The notes: a model not told the origin generated them from the letters alone. A DNA stretch of 64,000 bases from Brachionus plicatilis (GCA_010279815.1 QEOQ01000191.1:325441-389440), one strand, 5' to 3'; positions 10,846 through 23,783 are shown, counted from the stretch's first letter. Program-made: numbers and translations.

Positions 10846-13299
10846 TCAGATAATCATTAATTGATTGCTATTTTTATTTTTATTCATAGAAATGTATTTA
10901 CATTCGAAGACTTCAGAAGAATCTTGAAACTTTTGGCGTTTATTTTGTAATTTTTTAACAAATTTCAATTGAAAAAAACTTGATTTGAGCAGTGCACCAA
11001 CTTCAGCATTCAAAAAGCAGTAAATTACAGACACCACAAAACCCTGATCAAAAAAAATATATTTTTTATTTTTTAAATTAGTAATTACCTGTAAACTTTC
11101 TACTAATCGGTTTATAAAATTATGAACCTGGGATCCAGGAGCTGACTCGCACATGACAAATGGGCTTAGAATTAAATGCAGGCCGAACAACGGCACAAGA
11201 ATCAAAGTTGCCCGGACCGCTTTTTTGTACTGATGCGGCTCGTTTGTGTTAGAAGCAGTTAATTTTTTGTACAGCTCTCTAATTATTCTAATCAAGAAGA
11301 TAAAGTTGAGCTTTAAATTTTTATTTAAAATTTTAAAAACTAAAATTTTTCTTAGTTACTAAAATTGTCAAAACATTGGGAATATTTATGACATAAGTCA
11401 AAGCTGTGTTCTTAGTCCAACAGCTGTTGTTATTTAGCATGAAAGTTAAAAAAGCGTATATTGAGCATAAAATCAATGGAATGCCTTTTATTTTAAAATA
11501 AAATAAATTAGTTATTTTTAATTAAATTCACCCCATCCGATAAAATAATAAGTGTAAATAGTCGACTCTTCTTTGAATACAGAAATAAGTAGCTTGAACA
11601 AGTAGAGACTCTCACTAAACATCCAAAAATAATTAGTGCTTCGAGTATACTGCAAAAGTAGGTTGATAAAAATGCAACCAGACTGTGATTAAAAATTTAT
11701 TTAATTAAAAGAAAATAAAAAATTGTTCGAAATTTACATGGTTTGTTTCTATAAATTTTTCTACATTGTGTAAATTTTGTTTCATTACAATCGATTCCCA
11801 TAGTATTTGAGTAATTGAGTGAAATATTAAAGAAACAAAAAAATTCTTATGCAGCAGGATTCGATTGACTTTTAGCTGTCTAAATTTGAAATTATTAATT
11901 TTTAAAATTTTAAAAAGCAATTACTTGTAGGATAAAAATATGCACAAGCCGATTAAAAGAAATATCAGGCTAATTGTTTGACAGATTATGTTCACGTTTA
12001 TTAGACGCTCCTTTAGCTATAGAAAAATTCAGGCTCAATCGCTATAAAGGTAAATGACTTACATCTAAAAATGATTGCACGCATCCGGTATAATTTGCCC
12101 ACTTGCCATAACTATTTTCAAACCAACTACCATTTGATTCACATTTAAAATAAGCACTTTCTAATTTTTAAAATAAAATTACATTTTTTCTTTGATAAAG
12201 GTTTTAAGTTTTTTGAAGGTGTCCAAATTACTATCTTAGTTGTATAGAATCATATAATATAAAAACTCATATTTGAAAGTGAATTTAAAAAAAAAAAACT
12301 CATTGATAGTTAAAAAAATTAAATTTTTTGGAATGAAAATTAAAAATAAAATTTGCTAGATTTTACGCAAAAAAATATCTAATTCAGTTTTATTTCCAAA
12401 TATGTGATCAGTGGTAAAAAAAAATTTCAATATTCAAAAATTCATTTGCACGCTATTCTTTTTTTTGAGTATTGTACCAAAGGTCTATTGTGCTTGCTTA
12501 ATTTTAGCCTTAAACCATTTGGTTAAAAAGGCGTCAAAAAAATATCTTATGCATTTAATGGTTTTAGAGTTGATGATAAACTTATGGTTTCGAAACCAAA
12601 ATTCTGCATGATACCAATGGTTTTACTACTTTTGACAACATTTAGGACATGAGGCAAACATTTAAAAAAATCTTGTCTTAATACGGTTTTTTTATTCTCA
12701 ATAAATTAGAGACTAGAGCGATAGCGAGTCTTTGATTTTTATTGAAAATTTTCAATCTTTTAGACTCATTCTAAATAAAAAAAAATCCATTTAATATTTA
12801 GCTTTTTTTTAAATTTTTTAATACTAAAGAACCATTTAATAATCTAAATTAATTGTATTAAAATTTTAATTTTACCAAATACAGTATTGCATGTGTCTCC
12901 CAAAACATAATATGGACATTTTACTTTGCTAATTTGGCCAGCTAGAGTGTCTTTGTGGCAAGACCATCCGTCCCAGATAGAGGTGCAGTGGCCTGAACTA
13001 TTTGTAGGGCTTTTTACCATTACTTTAGAACAACACCGCTCTGCACTGTCACAGCAAGCTCTCCATCTGTCAAATTCACTTAGTTGCATTGATGATTTGA
13101 TACCTAAAATATCATTTGGATCAGTGGGGTCGAAACCAAGATCATCTGAAACCAAATAGCCTCCATAAGTCACATTAAACTGAAGCTTTGTGTCTGGAGA
13201 AACATAGACAAGAAGATTATAGCAGTTTGCACAGCTTAACCGATTGAAAACTTTGGGCGAAAATGAACCAAAGCGACTTAAACGACACTGGCCCAACAT
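10846..13299 (-). CDS. Class B1 (secretin-type) G-protein coupled receptor, eight exons
   Basis: A peptide-hormone receptor of the plasma membrane. Minus-strand exons: 12876-13299, 12063-12160, 11925-12016, 11738-11879, 11532-11682, 11360-11484, 11089-11310 and 10846-11043. All junctions are GT-AG and keep one frame, for 483 residues. Exons 1-2 encode the hormone-binding domain (WRACCDSAERCC, CTSIWDGWSCHKDT, CPYYV, ending YFKCESNGSW...YTGC). Exon 3 is TM1; exon 4 TM2 (NRILLHKNFFVSLIF); exon 5 TM3 (QYTRSTNYFWMFSESLYLF and YYFIGWG); exon 6 TM4 with CW, and P in TM5; exon 7 TM6 (KKAVRATLILVPLFGLHLIL); exon 8 TM7 (QGFVVSVIYCFLNAEVG). Introns are 45-55 nt except the first (715 nt). No signal peptide is visible, so a 5' exon may be missing: an acceptor-like CCAG precedes 13287. 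The ligand cannot be named from sequence. Confidence 0.93.
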
Positions 13300-16200
13300 T
13301 TGGTTAATTTAATGACTAAATATTTAGCGAAAAAATAAGAGAGAAAAATCAAGATTTTGATCTAAAGTCTTTTTTGTTTTAAAATCAATTAAATAAATTT
13401 TAGTTTTATTTAAATTCCGAAAATCGATTAAAAACATTAGTAATAAAAATAAAATATATTTTGGAAATCTTCCTAATATGTTTTAAAATAAATAAATATT
13501 TTTTTATTAGTAATAAGAAGCAATTAAAAATTAATAAAAATAAAATGTTTTTATTTCCCTTTTTTTAATTTTGAATTAAAACTAAAACTAAAAGTAAAAT
13601 AAAAATAAAAACAAATCATACAAAAATCTAAAGAATTTAACAAATGGTTCACGTTTCCAAATAAGTAGAGCACAATTTTGCATAATCTTGAATTTAGGTG
13701 CCTAAGTTCTTAAAAAAAACTTAAGAATTATTCTAATCAATTAATAACTGACAATATTTTTTAATTTGATTAAAAGAAATCTTAATAAAAGAAAAAATTT
13801 AACCATTATATTTAACTAACCATTTTTTTAAAAAGTTTTTAATGCCGTTTCTTTTTTAAATTTGTTTCTTAAAGAAGGTTTAATCCAATTAAAAAAATAA
13901 AGAAAAATTTTTTTTTGTTCTCAGACCTAATTTCAAAATTTTTTTTTATTTTAAAAAACTAAAATATACGCTTTTTACTGAATGTATTAATAAGAAATTG
14001 AAAAATTTAATTATTTAAAAAAACCAATTCTCTGTATTTAAAATCATATTTAAAAAGAAAAAATACCAAAAATCCAAAATACTACTAATTCTAATAGTTT
14101 AAGTATTTTTTGTCTTTATTATTTTTTAAAACTCTCATATCTCTAATCTCCTAATTGAAACTTTAAATTTCTTTATTAGTAATTGCTTCAAAAATAAATG
14201 GATCCTACTAGAATAGATAATTTTTTTTCAAGATTGTTTCAAGTGCTCTTCTCAAATAAGGATTTAATAATTTTCTCGTTTTATAAATAAATGAAGTATT
14301 TTTAAAAAACGCGATTAATTTGATTAGTTATTTAATAAAAATTTATAAAAAAAAAAAGTTAACCAGTTAACCGATACAAAAATTAAATTTAAAAAACACT
14401 TTTCTACAAAAAGTACCACGCAGTTCACAAATGACAATCTTTAATTTTGAATTTTATAAAATTAAATCAAATTTAATTTTGATACAAGTCATTTATAAAT
14501 TATAATAAAAATGAAAATCCAGCAATAATTCATTTTTTTGTTTTTCACTTTTTTTATGATTTTTAATATTTTACATAATTTTAACTGTTTTTAGTGTAAA
14601 TTGATTTAATGTGTTTTTTGAGAAACCCATTAAATTTCTTTTTTAATAAAATTCCTTAAAAATATTCCATAAAATTACACTTTTAAATCAGAAATTTCTG
14701 AAACAAATTACGCCAAAAATCTTAACATTACTTAAAATAACCCAGTATAGGGTCTGAATTCTCATTTTTACGTAAATTACCAAGAATAGTCAGATTATGG
14801 AACCTGTGTATAATTAGAGAGGAAATTTAAATTGAAAAAAATCAATGTCTCTTTAAATAATTGTTATTTCGTGATTAAAGTTAATTAAGAAATCATTGTT
14901 TAATTTTAACATTTTTAATAACTCTAAACTTGCGAACTATTGCTCCTGATTTTAATTCTGGTGGTAAGGCAAGCTATTAAATAACCTAAAGTTCCTCAAG
15001 TATACCTAGTTTTATCTGCAAATTGAAGTTTGAGATCAAGATCAAAAGATCAAAATATAAATTGTAATATTTTTTTTTAATGGTAGAGAAAAAATAAATT
15101 TTTTCAAAAGCAATTACTTGACATGTCATAACAAGTTTATTTTCATATTTAAAATTTTAAATGTCCCTTTTTATTGAACTTTAATAGATTTAAATATTTT
15201 AATTGATTTTAATGAAAACTTACTTTTAAAGAGAAAAAAATTAACTGTTTTAAAATTTAAAATTTATTAAAGTAGAAAAATAAAATATTTCAGTTTGAAT
15301 GAATGGATATAAAAGTTATAAATTTGAATTTGTGAATTAACTTGGCCTGAATTATTTAAATTATTGATTGTTTTTGTTAAATAAATTCGAGATCAATCAT
15401 TTTGATGTTAATTTGATAATTATTATACATAACATGTCTAGTAATGTTTAGTATTTATTTCTTAAAAATTATTAAAATCATTAGATTAATTAAGTTTTAA
15501 AATTTTAAATGATCGTTTTGATCTTAAAATTTGATCTGAAACTTCAATTTGCCGTTTTATCTAATATTTCTAGTCATTCGTGCATTGCAAAGTGCCATGG
15601 GAACTTGTTTTGATCGACTGATATAAAAAAATCAAACATATCTCGAAATAAGACAAAAATCAGCCTCACATTACATATACAAATAAATAAAATATTAAAA
15701 ATCAAAATTTATTGAAAATTTTTGAATTATATTGATTTAGCAAAGTAAAATTTTTGATCAAATTTGATCAAAATTTAAAATTTTTTTATTTGTTAATTTG
15801 ATTAAGATTTTTATAATTTATATTCAAATAAAAATTATTTTTGAGTGTACGTAATATAAAATGAATGAAGTTATTATTTTATACTAAATTAAAAGAAAAA
15901 GAGTGGCATCACTTTGGACTCAGATGTAACGATAATTGAATAACATTTAATCCTTCTATCATTAAAAAATCATATATTATTAAAAAATTAATTTTCTGTA
16001 GTCTATTTATAAAACACTTGAAAATTTATTTCTGATCATTCTAATTAACTAAATATATTTATTATTTTTAACCAAAAAACTCCTAATTTTAAAAATACGA
16101 GGTCAATGATAAAAATGACCGTAAATTGTGTCACATTTTTAAAATTTAACATTTAAGTTAAAATGCACCAGTAAATAAAATTAATAACAATTTTTAATAA

Positions 16201-17462
16201 TAATAAAAGCATGATCAGTTAATTTTGATCACATACTTATATTTTCCTTAATTTTTGTGAACACTTGATAACAAACTAGCCTTGCACAATCTGGATTTTT
16301 ATTTTTGCATTGTTTTCAAGTTCAACTACATAGATGTGCAACGAGAGTGGAATCTTTAGCAATTGAGGAAATTACTTGATTTGAAGATTGTGAAATATAA
16401 GCTAATTAATTTAAAAATAAGAAAAAATAAACTCATTTAAACAAGCTTCTTTAATGAAGTAACTTCATATTTCATCAAAAGATTTTAAATTAAATGAAAA
16501 GAACAATGAATCTTTTTTATATTAATTCTCATTTTTGTTGAATCGAAATTAATAACCGATTTAACAATAACCATCCAAATAAAATTAAACTTAATTAAAA
16601 TTGAAAAATAATTAAAATTTTATTCTTGTTCTTAATTATTATTCAATATTTTTTTATTTGAATTTTAAAACATTATATTTTCATCATTTTTAAAATCATC
16701 AGATTGATTTGAAAATAAAGTCATTTTTTGTTTAGTCGTGGAGAAATGAAAATTTCATAAAAGAAATTAGATTGTCTGGTGAATTAATTGAAAAGTTAAT
16801 ACCCATGAAAATAAAAAAATTTAAATCAAATAAAGAAAGAAAATAGTTAATCCCTCGAAAAATAAAATAATATTAAAGTTGAAAAATCCACTTTCATTAG
16901 TGCCAATTAAACTCTTACATCCTTAATCTTCCTTTTAAATTTTCTATCTAAAAATAAGATTGTATGAAAATAGATAAATAAAATTAAATCATAAAAGCAT
17001 TTCAATTAGTTTAAAGGAAAGATTAAATCCAACTGAAAATTAATTTAAAATTTAATGCTAATTTTAACTAAGAATAAATTATAATGTACTTTAATTTTCA
17101 TTGGGAATATTTTTTTTTTCAATTAATATAAATTTGATTATTAAATCTATTGACACAAATTTAAGTCAAATTTAATCAAAGGTTAATTAAAAGGCTTAGT
17201 TTTTTTCGGTAACAACTAATTTTATTTTAAAGCTTATAGTTTTTAATAGAAAACAATAAAGTAGATAATTATTTTTTTTAGTAGCAAAATTAATTTATTA
17301 GCAGATCGATTTAAATAAATGCTGTCAATTACGGCAAAATGTTATTTATTATACATTTTTACATTTTTGAGAGAAAAAAAAAATCTCAAAATCCAAAAAA
17401 GTTCTAAAAAACCTAATGCAAAAGAAAATCTATAGATCATCGTTGCTAGTGCGAAAATAAAA
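13300..17462. other. Long AT-rich gene desert
   Basis: Over 4 kb of low-complexity A/T sequence, read on both strands. It may hide a short signal-peptide exon of the receptor gene, which I could not identify. No tRNA, transposon end or coding frame with family motifs was found. Confidence 0.5.
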
Positions 17463-17638
17463 AATTATTTTCTTCAAAATCGATTTTGAGCCAAGGGTTT
17501 TTCGAATTCAATCCAAAAGCTTGGAATTTCAGGTAAAACCGTAAATAAGCAACGCTGTATATTTGTTTTCTGACTTCCAGGGTTTTGGATTGAACTCAAA
17601 AAATCTTTAGCTCAAAATTCATTTTGAAGAAAATAATT
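17463..17638. repeat. Short foldback repeat (MITE-like)
   Basis: The left arm AATTATTTTCTTCAAAATCG... (to about 17530) and the right arm (about 17572-17638) are inverted copies over about 65 bp, sharing TTCAATCCAAAA and TTTTGAGC. The spacer is about 45 bp. No clear target duplication. Confidence 0.75.
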
Positions 17639-18417
17639 CAATTATAAAAAATCTAAACATTTTCATTATTTATTTTTTAATTAGTGTTTCTTTTGGTTTA
17701 AATAGTTTATCAAGTGCATGATGCATTTACGCAATAGCAAATGCAAATGCCTGACTTCATTTGATTTTGAGATCATTAAAAAATAATCCAAAACTAATTT
17801 TATTGAGAATATAAACAGAGTTTTTTGAGTCACAATTTTAAGCTTTTTTAAATTCTTCCAGGGATTTAATGTGTTTTTTGTACTAAAAATTAATTTTAAG
17901 AAAAATGATCCTTTTAAAAATAATAAGCAGAAATAATTAAATTTTTTTACGAAACAAATGACAAAAAGGCATTACGAATTTCCATACAAAGATTCCAATA
18001 CATAATTTAAATTCGTAATAAAAATACGGATTTTGTACTACAAATTTTTCAGTAAGTTTTAAAAGGTTAAAAAAATCTTTGTTCCAGCTAAAAAAAATTA
18101 AAGAAATATTTGCTAAAAAACTGATCATTTTTAATCAAATTGTATGTTGATTTAGAATTGAAAAATAAAATTTTTACAATTTTTACTAAGCTCAATTTTT
18201 GTCAATTTAAGCTAATTGTAAAGATGTAATTTCAAAACTAAAAAAGGAAAAAATAAAATTTTAATAAATTTTACCTTGAAGTTTTTTTTATAAAAGTTAA
18301 TGAGAAAAACTCTTATTACTTAGTAATTTTCGTATAAATATTGATTGTATTTTTGAATAATAAAATAACTAAAAAACTTAAATAAAATCTTAAAAAGAAA
18401 ATTATATCTTAATTTAC
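17639..18417. other. AT-rich spacer
   Basis: No family-like coding frame. The open frame at 17937-18128 (minus) is rich in F, K and I as expected by chance in A/T sequence. Confidence 0.5.
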
Positions 18418-18625
18418 TTTCCGGAATAAGATATTGAAAAGTATCTTTTAGTTCAATTTTATAGGTGATTGAAAAGTCATCTATCAGGTTACTGAAAAGT
18501 ATCCTATCATTAAAAAATCCTATTGCTTCGTTCTTTGAGGCCCTAGGGACTAGGCGAAAGACTTGGTCATGTGTATGAAAATTCACAATAACTAGCAAAA
18601 ATGTACTAAAGCAAATTTGGCTCAT
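18418..18625 (-). CDS. Candidate first coding exon of a secreted protein
   Basis: From the ATG at 18625 the frame reads MSQICFSTFLLVIVNFHTHD, a plausible signal peptide, followed by 49 residues of balanced composition that include RLVPRASKNEAIGFF and FSITYKIELKDTFQYLIPE. It ends at a good donor (GGAAA|GTAAATTAAG, phase 1), after which coding character is lost. GC is higher than in the flanks. No later exon could be joined with confidence. It is on the same strand as the class B1 receptor 5 kb downstream, but its phase does not fit that gene's first exon directly. It may be the first exon of an unrecognised gene, or a relic. Confidence 0.35.
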
Positions 18626-19629
18626 TTTTTGGTCAAAAAAATTAACCAAAATGAAAGAAAAATTGAAATGAAAGCTCAAATAATTATATTTTTTTTATGT
18701 TTTTTGTCAGAAAAATATATATATATATATAAAAAATACTTTTCATGTTTAGTTTTTAAATGGTTGTATTGGAGCAAAAATCTTTGCCGTATTATAAGAT
18801 TTGAATATGAGGTTGTGAGGAGTTTCTGTGATTTTTAGTCGAATTATTCAAAATTAATCTTTTGCTTAATAGTAGTTAATCAATTAAAATAAGTGCGAAT
18901 TTAATTTGATTAATTTTTTATTAAAAAGCGCACAATGTTAAGGGTGATATAAATTAAATTGATATCAAAGCTATTGAGTAAACTAAAAGAAACACTCTTA
19001 GAACAAACTCAATAATTTCTTTCCACCTCTCAAATAGTCAATTGCTAACCAAATATAGTCTAGATACTATTCAGTAAAGAAAAAAAAAACTTGCCTACTC
19101 CAAATGGTACTCTTTATAGTTATCCTATCAAATAATTGTCCTTATTCTATTAACCATTAATAAATGGCTAAATTATTCCATTCTCTTGTTACCTCAAATT
19201 TATTCGCATTTTAATTTAATTAACTTTTTTTTAATTTATTACTAAAAAAAGAAAAAAAATTAAATAATCAAAGGTTTATATGGGAAAAACCTTGGAAGTA
19301 CATCTCTTAAAAAAGTAATTATTGTGGTATACTTAAATAAAGAAAGAAATAGCAAACAAGAAAGTTGAAGAAATATTCTTACATTAAAAAATATTAACAA
19401 TCAATATTAAATTCTAAACCACTTTAGAAAGCTTATTATTTATACTGATAGTCTAAAAAAATTTGAAATTAAAATTGACTAAAATTTTTTTAATAAGATG
19501 GGAAAAATCCACTCTCAAGCAGGATTTTTTGATTGGAATAAAAAAAATAATTTACGACTAAAAATTTGAGATCAATTTCAACTTAGATTAAAAATATTAA
19601 ATTTTAATTAAAAATCTTTTTTTTAAATA
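18626..19629. other. AT-rich spacer with (TA)n
   Basis: A TA microsatellite lies at about 18714-18731. The rest is low-complexity A/T sequence without a recognisable gene. Confidence 0.5.
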
Positions 19630-20788
19630 CAGTACTGCTACGATATAGTGATTTTACTAAAAATTACGTGTTTTTACTAGATTTTACGTAAAAATCGGAA
19701 AAAATCTGTGAAATTACGTAAAAATACTAAAGTAAAATAATGTAAATTTACCAAATTTTACGTAATTTTACGTAATTTTACCGGATTTTTCGTCAATTTT
19801 GGTAATCTTCAAAAGGGCCAAAAAAAGTCCAATTTTTGGTGAATTTTTGAATTTTTTGATTTTTTTTATAAATTTTATGAAAAAAAAAACAAAAAAAAAA
19901 AACGTTTTTTTACGTAATTTTACGTAATTTTTTATTATAAAATGGTAATTTTAAGTAAAAAAAAGTAAATTTTAGTAAAAAACACTAGTAAAAAATAAAG
20001 TTTTTTAAATTAACGCTAATAGCTAAAGTTTTAATGGTCAGACCAATCACCATTTTTATCTATAACAATTTTTATTACCTAAAATATATAAGATTTAAAC
20101 TTCATAAATAAAATAAAAATTGAATAAAATTCAAACTTTTTTTAAATGGTTAATATAACTTTGACATTTAACTGGTGTTAAGGTTTTCTCGAATTCTTTT
20201 ACCGCAATTGTTGCATCTGATTCTGATAAAATCATTTTTTTTCTTACGTAATTTTTTAAGTCGTTCCATAGCAACTCTATTGGGTTCAGATCAGGAGATT
20301 TAGGAGGGGATTTAATCTTTTATTAGAGAATATTAAATATATAGAATTTTAAATATATAACATTAAAAAATTATAAATTTTAAGTACCCATTTTACATTA
20401 TTTAAGTCCAAAAAAGAAGAGCACATCATCTAACCCAGATTTTTTTTAAATTACTAAAATTTACTTTTTTTACTTAAAATTACCATTTTATAATAAAAAA
20501 TTACGTAAAATTACGCAAAAAAACGTTTTTTTTTTTTTGTTTTTTTTTTCATAAAATTTATAAAAAAAATCAAAAAATTCAAAAATTCACCAAAAATTGG
20601 CCCTTTTGAAGATTACCAAAATTGACGAAAAATCCGGTAAAATTACGTAAAATTACGTAAAATCTGGTAAATTTACATTATTTTACTTTAGTATTTTTAC
20701 GTAATTTCACAGATTTTTTCCGATTTTTACGTAAAATCTAGTAAAAACACGTAATTTTTAGTAAAATCACTATATCGTAGCAGTACTG
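19630..20788. mobile_element. Tc1/mariner-type deletion derivative with long inverted repeats
   Basis: Bounded by TA dinucleotides. The ends CAGTACTGCTACGATATAGTG / CACTATATCGTAGCAGTACTG begin inverted repeats of about 340 bp (19630-19990 and 20440-20788) packed with TTTTACGTAA words. The middle keeps the C-terminal end of a transposase (separate entry). Long repeats and a TA target are known in some Tc1/mariner groups. Most of the transposase is missing, so it would depend on a relative for movement. Confidence 0.9.
20131..20318 (-). pseudogene. Tc1/mariner transposase, C-terminal remnant
   Basis: The minus-strand frame reads KSPPKSPDLNPIELLWNDLK then NYVRKK and ends at a TGA at 20131-20133. 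SPDLNPIE..W..LK is the signature around the third catalytic acidic residue (E of PIE) of Tc1/mariner DDE transposases. The catalytic core upstream has been deleted. Confidence 0.88.
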
Positions 20789-20844
20789 TAAATAAAGTAC
20801 AATAAAACCCAAAATAAAAAACATAAATTTTTGATTAATTTATT

Positions 20845-22758
20845 TCATAAAATTAAATACATTTTAGTCACATAGCTTTTGACTGTAAAATAAGAAATGG
20901 TTTGTATGAACGAAGTTCCAAACGAGTCCATATCGTCCTCACAGCCGAAACAGTAAAAATTATCAATTGAAGTATTGCGCGGTTCAGTAGGTCTGTGCCA
21001 GAACCCTGCCGAATACTTGATCGCTTGGAATCGTTGATTACCGAAATCAAAAGTCGAAAAATCAGCATAGTCATGGTACTCAAAAAAAGCATTCACACCC
21101 GACTTCAAATTTCCAATCGAAAGTCTAAAATTGTTCTCGCCAGAGCCCACTTTGAACAAACCATATTCTTCAGCAATAAACTTTCCACCAAAGAAAACCT
21201 CAACCCTCAATGTGTAACTAAATTTCTGGGTTGCTTTGTGCAATGTGTCCAGTCCGATCCAAAAATTTTCGCCACCATCCGAAAAACCAGACACATACTC
21301 CCTGATAGAGCGGTCAAAAAATCCTCTCTTGGCAAACGCTCTAGACGCTATCAAAAGCCTAGTTTCTGTGCGCACCAAAAAATTCAGACTAAAGCCCGGC
21401 GTTGCCCTGAATTGCAGCAATTTATCCACTTGGTAGTCCATGGGCAAAAATAGGTTAGTAAATGGACTAACAGTGTTTATGTTGTCCAAATACATGCTGA
21501 CCAATTTTGAGGGTACATAGCTTGATCTGGGGGCAAACTCTTCGAGAAATTTTGTGAAACAAAACTTCTCCAGCAAACTTGGTAGCAGAACACTGCTGCT
21601 CTTGAATTTAAGGGAAGTTTCTATTTGAGTTTTGCGGTTGAAAAATTTAGTGTGCCATTGCAGCGCTGGCTCTCTTTTGGACGGACATGTGGTGTAAATT
21701 TCAACATTGTTCAAATTGAACAGCAAATAAATACCATTTGGAGCGAGAACATAGACAGGCTCGTTGGTAATAGTAATAGCCATGCCATTTCCTGCCAACA
21801 GCTTAAAGTATCCATTGAAGTAAATGAGGGAGTATTCCATGCCATTGTTGCTGAATGAGAATAAAAGCACGCTGCTTTGCTCATCAAGACTGGTCTCCAA
21901 ATGGAGCACCATTGACGGCTGCACACTGGTCGGTATTTTGCAGTAGTTGTCGCGCATGGCACTCTCCATTTTGTCATATAAAATAGCTCCATTGAATATT
22001 TGAACATCCTGCATCAGATTAAACACATAGAAATCATACTGAATTTTTTGATTAGTCAAGCTTGGACAGTCCAAATAGATTCCCAAGGCACCATAGTTGT
22101 TGAAAGTAAAAAATAAATAATCAAAGCGCAATGTGCCAAGTCTTAAAATTTCAAAACTAGAAGACATGTTGTACTTAATGATTTCGAATACTATTGAATT
22201 GATGGTCAAGTAGTACCAGACAATTAGGCTTTCGCCATTTGACAATTTGGAGCTGAATATGCTTATTCTGTAGTTGGGGTAATCGGTTTTTTTCCAAGCT
22301 ATGGTCAACGATTTGTTGAAGTAGTAGGACTTGGCTTCATCATGCTGGTCATCGTATGGATGGTAAAATTTAACTGGAGTGCTGTATCCGTTGGTAAAGT
22401 AGTTGCTACTGATTTCTTCGTAGTAAGGTCTGGATGATTTTTGTTCATAGTGGGGGGCTTTTGTGCCCGGATAGGTTGAGACTAGCTGTTTTTTTTCCTG
22501 GGACAAACTTGGACTCGGACTAGTCAGCATGGTTTTGGTTGTTTTTTTGGTCGGATTTTCTGTCTCGTCTTTGGTAGCCTTTATGATCTTAATTAAGTCG
22601 CTAGTGGATAGTTCATTTTTAGAAATAGAATCTTTTGGCGTTGACTTGGCACCACAGCAAATGCTCACAATGACACCACAAAAAATTAATCTAATAAACC
22701 TGTAATTCATTTTTAATGGAATTTTCAGAACAAAGAATCTAAGAGCGCTTTTATACAT
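20845..22758 (-). CDS. Secreted or anchored protein with fibrinogen-like C-terminal domain
   Basis: Single-exon 637-residue protein. A hydrophobic segment after Met17 (YRFIRLIFCGVIVSICCG) acts as signal peptide or anchor; the start may be Met1 or Met17. Residues 35-120 are Ser/Thr/Lys-rich and low-complexity. Residues 140-440 form a beta-rich region I cannot assign. From about 475 to 615 there is a fibrinogen C-terminal (FReD) pattern: GFFDRSIREYVSGFSDGGEN, FWIGLDTLHKAT, LRVEVFFGGKFIAEE and FRLSIGNLKSG. The usual end with the calcium site and CHxxNLNG is not preserved, so binding is unclear. FReD proteins commonly act as extracellular lectins. The stop is TGA, and an AATAAA overlaps the region just after it (about 20838-20844). 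The promoter side holds a repeat that recurs at 24.4 kb. Confidence 0.82.
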   Translation of the reverse strand: MYKSALRFFVLKIPLKMNYRFIRLIFCGVIVSICCGAKSTPKDSISKNELSTSDLIKIIKATKDETENPTKKTTKTMLTSPSPSLSQEKKQLVSTYPGTKAPHYEQKSSRPYYEEISSNYFTNGYSTPVKFYHPYDDQHDEAKSYYFNKSLTIAWKKTDYPNYRISIFSSKLSNGESLIVWYYLTINSIVFEIIKYNMSSSFEILRLGTLRFDYLFFTFNNYGALGIYLDCPSLTNQKIQYDFYVFNLMQDVQIFNGAILYDKMESAMRDNYCKIPTSVQPSMVLHLETSLDEQSSVLLFSFSNNGMEYSLIYFNGYFKLLAGNGMAITITNEPVYVLAPNGIYLLFNLNNVEIYTTCPSKREPALQWHTKFFNRKTQIETSLKFKSSSVLLPSLLEKFCFTKFLEEFAPRSSYVPSKLVSMYLDNINTVSPFTNLFLPMDYQVDKLLQFRATPGFSLNFLVRTETRLLIASRAFAKRGFFDRSIREYVSGFSDGGENFWIGLDTLHKATQKFSYTLRVEVFFGGKFIAEEYGLFKVGSGENNFRLSIGNLKSGVNAFFEYHDYADFSTFDFGNQRFQAIKYSAGFWHRPTEPRNTSIDNFYCFGCEDDMDSFGTSFIQTISYFTVKSYVTKMYLIL

Positions 22759-22797
22759 GCTTTTAGGTTATTGTATACCGGTTTTCACAAGAAACAC

Positions 22798-22935
22798 TTG
22801 ATATTATACCAAGTCATTATGAGCGATTTCTGTGATATGTCAACGTAAAAGTTCGATTTATCAAAATTAAAGGTATAGACAACCTGGGCAATAAAAAATA
22901 AAGATTTTTTTTTGATTTTGTTTTTTTAAAATCGC
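22798..22935. repeat. Copy 1 of a 140-bp direct repeat, upstream of the fibrinogen-like gene
   Basis: Shares AAGTCATTATGAGCGATTTC, GTTCGATT and AGACAACCTGG with copy 2 at 24392-24532 in the same orientation. It starts 40 bp upstream of the gene's ATG, so it may contain the promoter: on the minus strand GGTATAATATC lies about 45-55 nt before the ATG. Confidence 0.85.
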
Positions 22936-23783
22936 ACTGAGTATTTCAATTTGATTGATATTATTATTTTTTTTATTATTTATTTAAATAAAAAAATTAA
23001 TTTTTGCTCTTTTAGTTCTCTTCTTAGTTTAATTTAATATAAATTCTTTTGTTGAAGAAAATTAAATTCAATAGATTAAATGTGCTGAATTGATCATTTT
23101 GAAAAAGATTTTCGAAATTTTTTTTCCTAAAATAAAAATAATTTAAAATTTTTTTTCATGAATTTTGCGTAAAAATGGCAATTATTGGTTAGAAAATGAA
23201 AAATAAACAAAATGAACAAAATGGAATTTTATTAGAAAAAATATGGATTTTACCTTGACTTTTTAGAATTTTCTACTCTCTGTTTTGTTGTTGAAAAGCG
23301 AAAATATACATTAGTTGACATATTAATCTGGTGTTTTGACCATCCCTTGGAAAAATAATTTTTAATAACTTTTTTTAAAAAAATTGTTAGTTTCAATTGA
23401 ATTTGTTTCATTTTTATTATTATTTTTTTATCTCAGTAAATGTGACTAATTTGGAACAAAATTATTTACATAGCTTTATTTTGAAGGCACATTTTAAATG
23501 TGAAGAAAGTTTTTAGACTTAATAAAAGTGTAAAATTGAGTTTTTTTTTTGTTTTGAAAAAAAAATTTTTTATCTATTAAAGAGTTAAATTACTGAACAA
23601 ATTATTATTTGTGTAAATGTTTCGTTTAACTAATAAGTTGATTTAGATGAAAATATGATCAAATGGTAAAAAAATTGAGAAGCCCCGAATTTTTTGCAGA
23701 AATGAAAACTTTTTTTTTTAATTAACATAACATTTTTTTTAAAAAATTAAAAACTTATTATCGAAAAATTGTAAAAATAACTA
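22936..23783. other. AT-rich spacer
   Basis: Low-complexity sequence between the repeat and the next MITE. No gene recognised. Confidence 0.5.

Noticed and set aside
20868..22007. Other open frames within the fibrinogen-like gene
   Set aside because: They overlap the 637-residue frame, which has a signal peptide and a recognisable domain.
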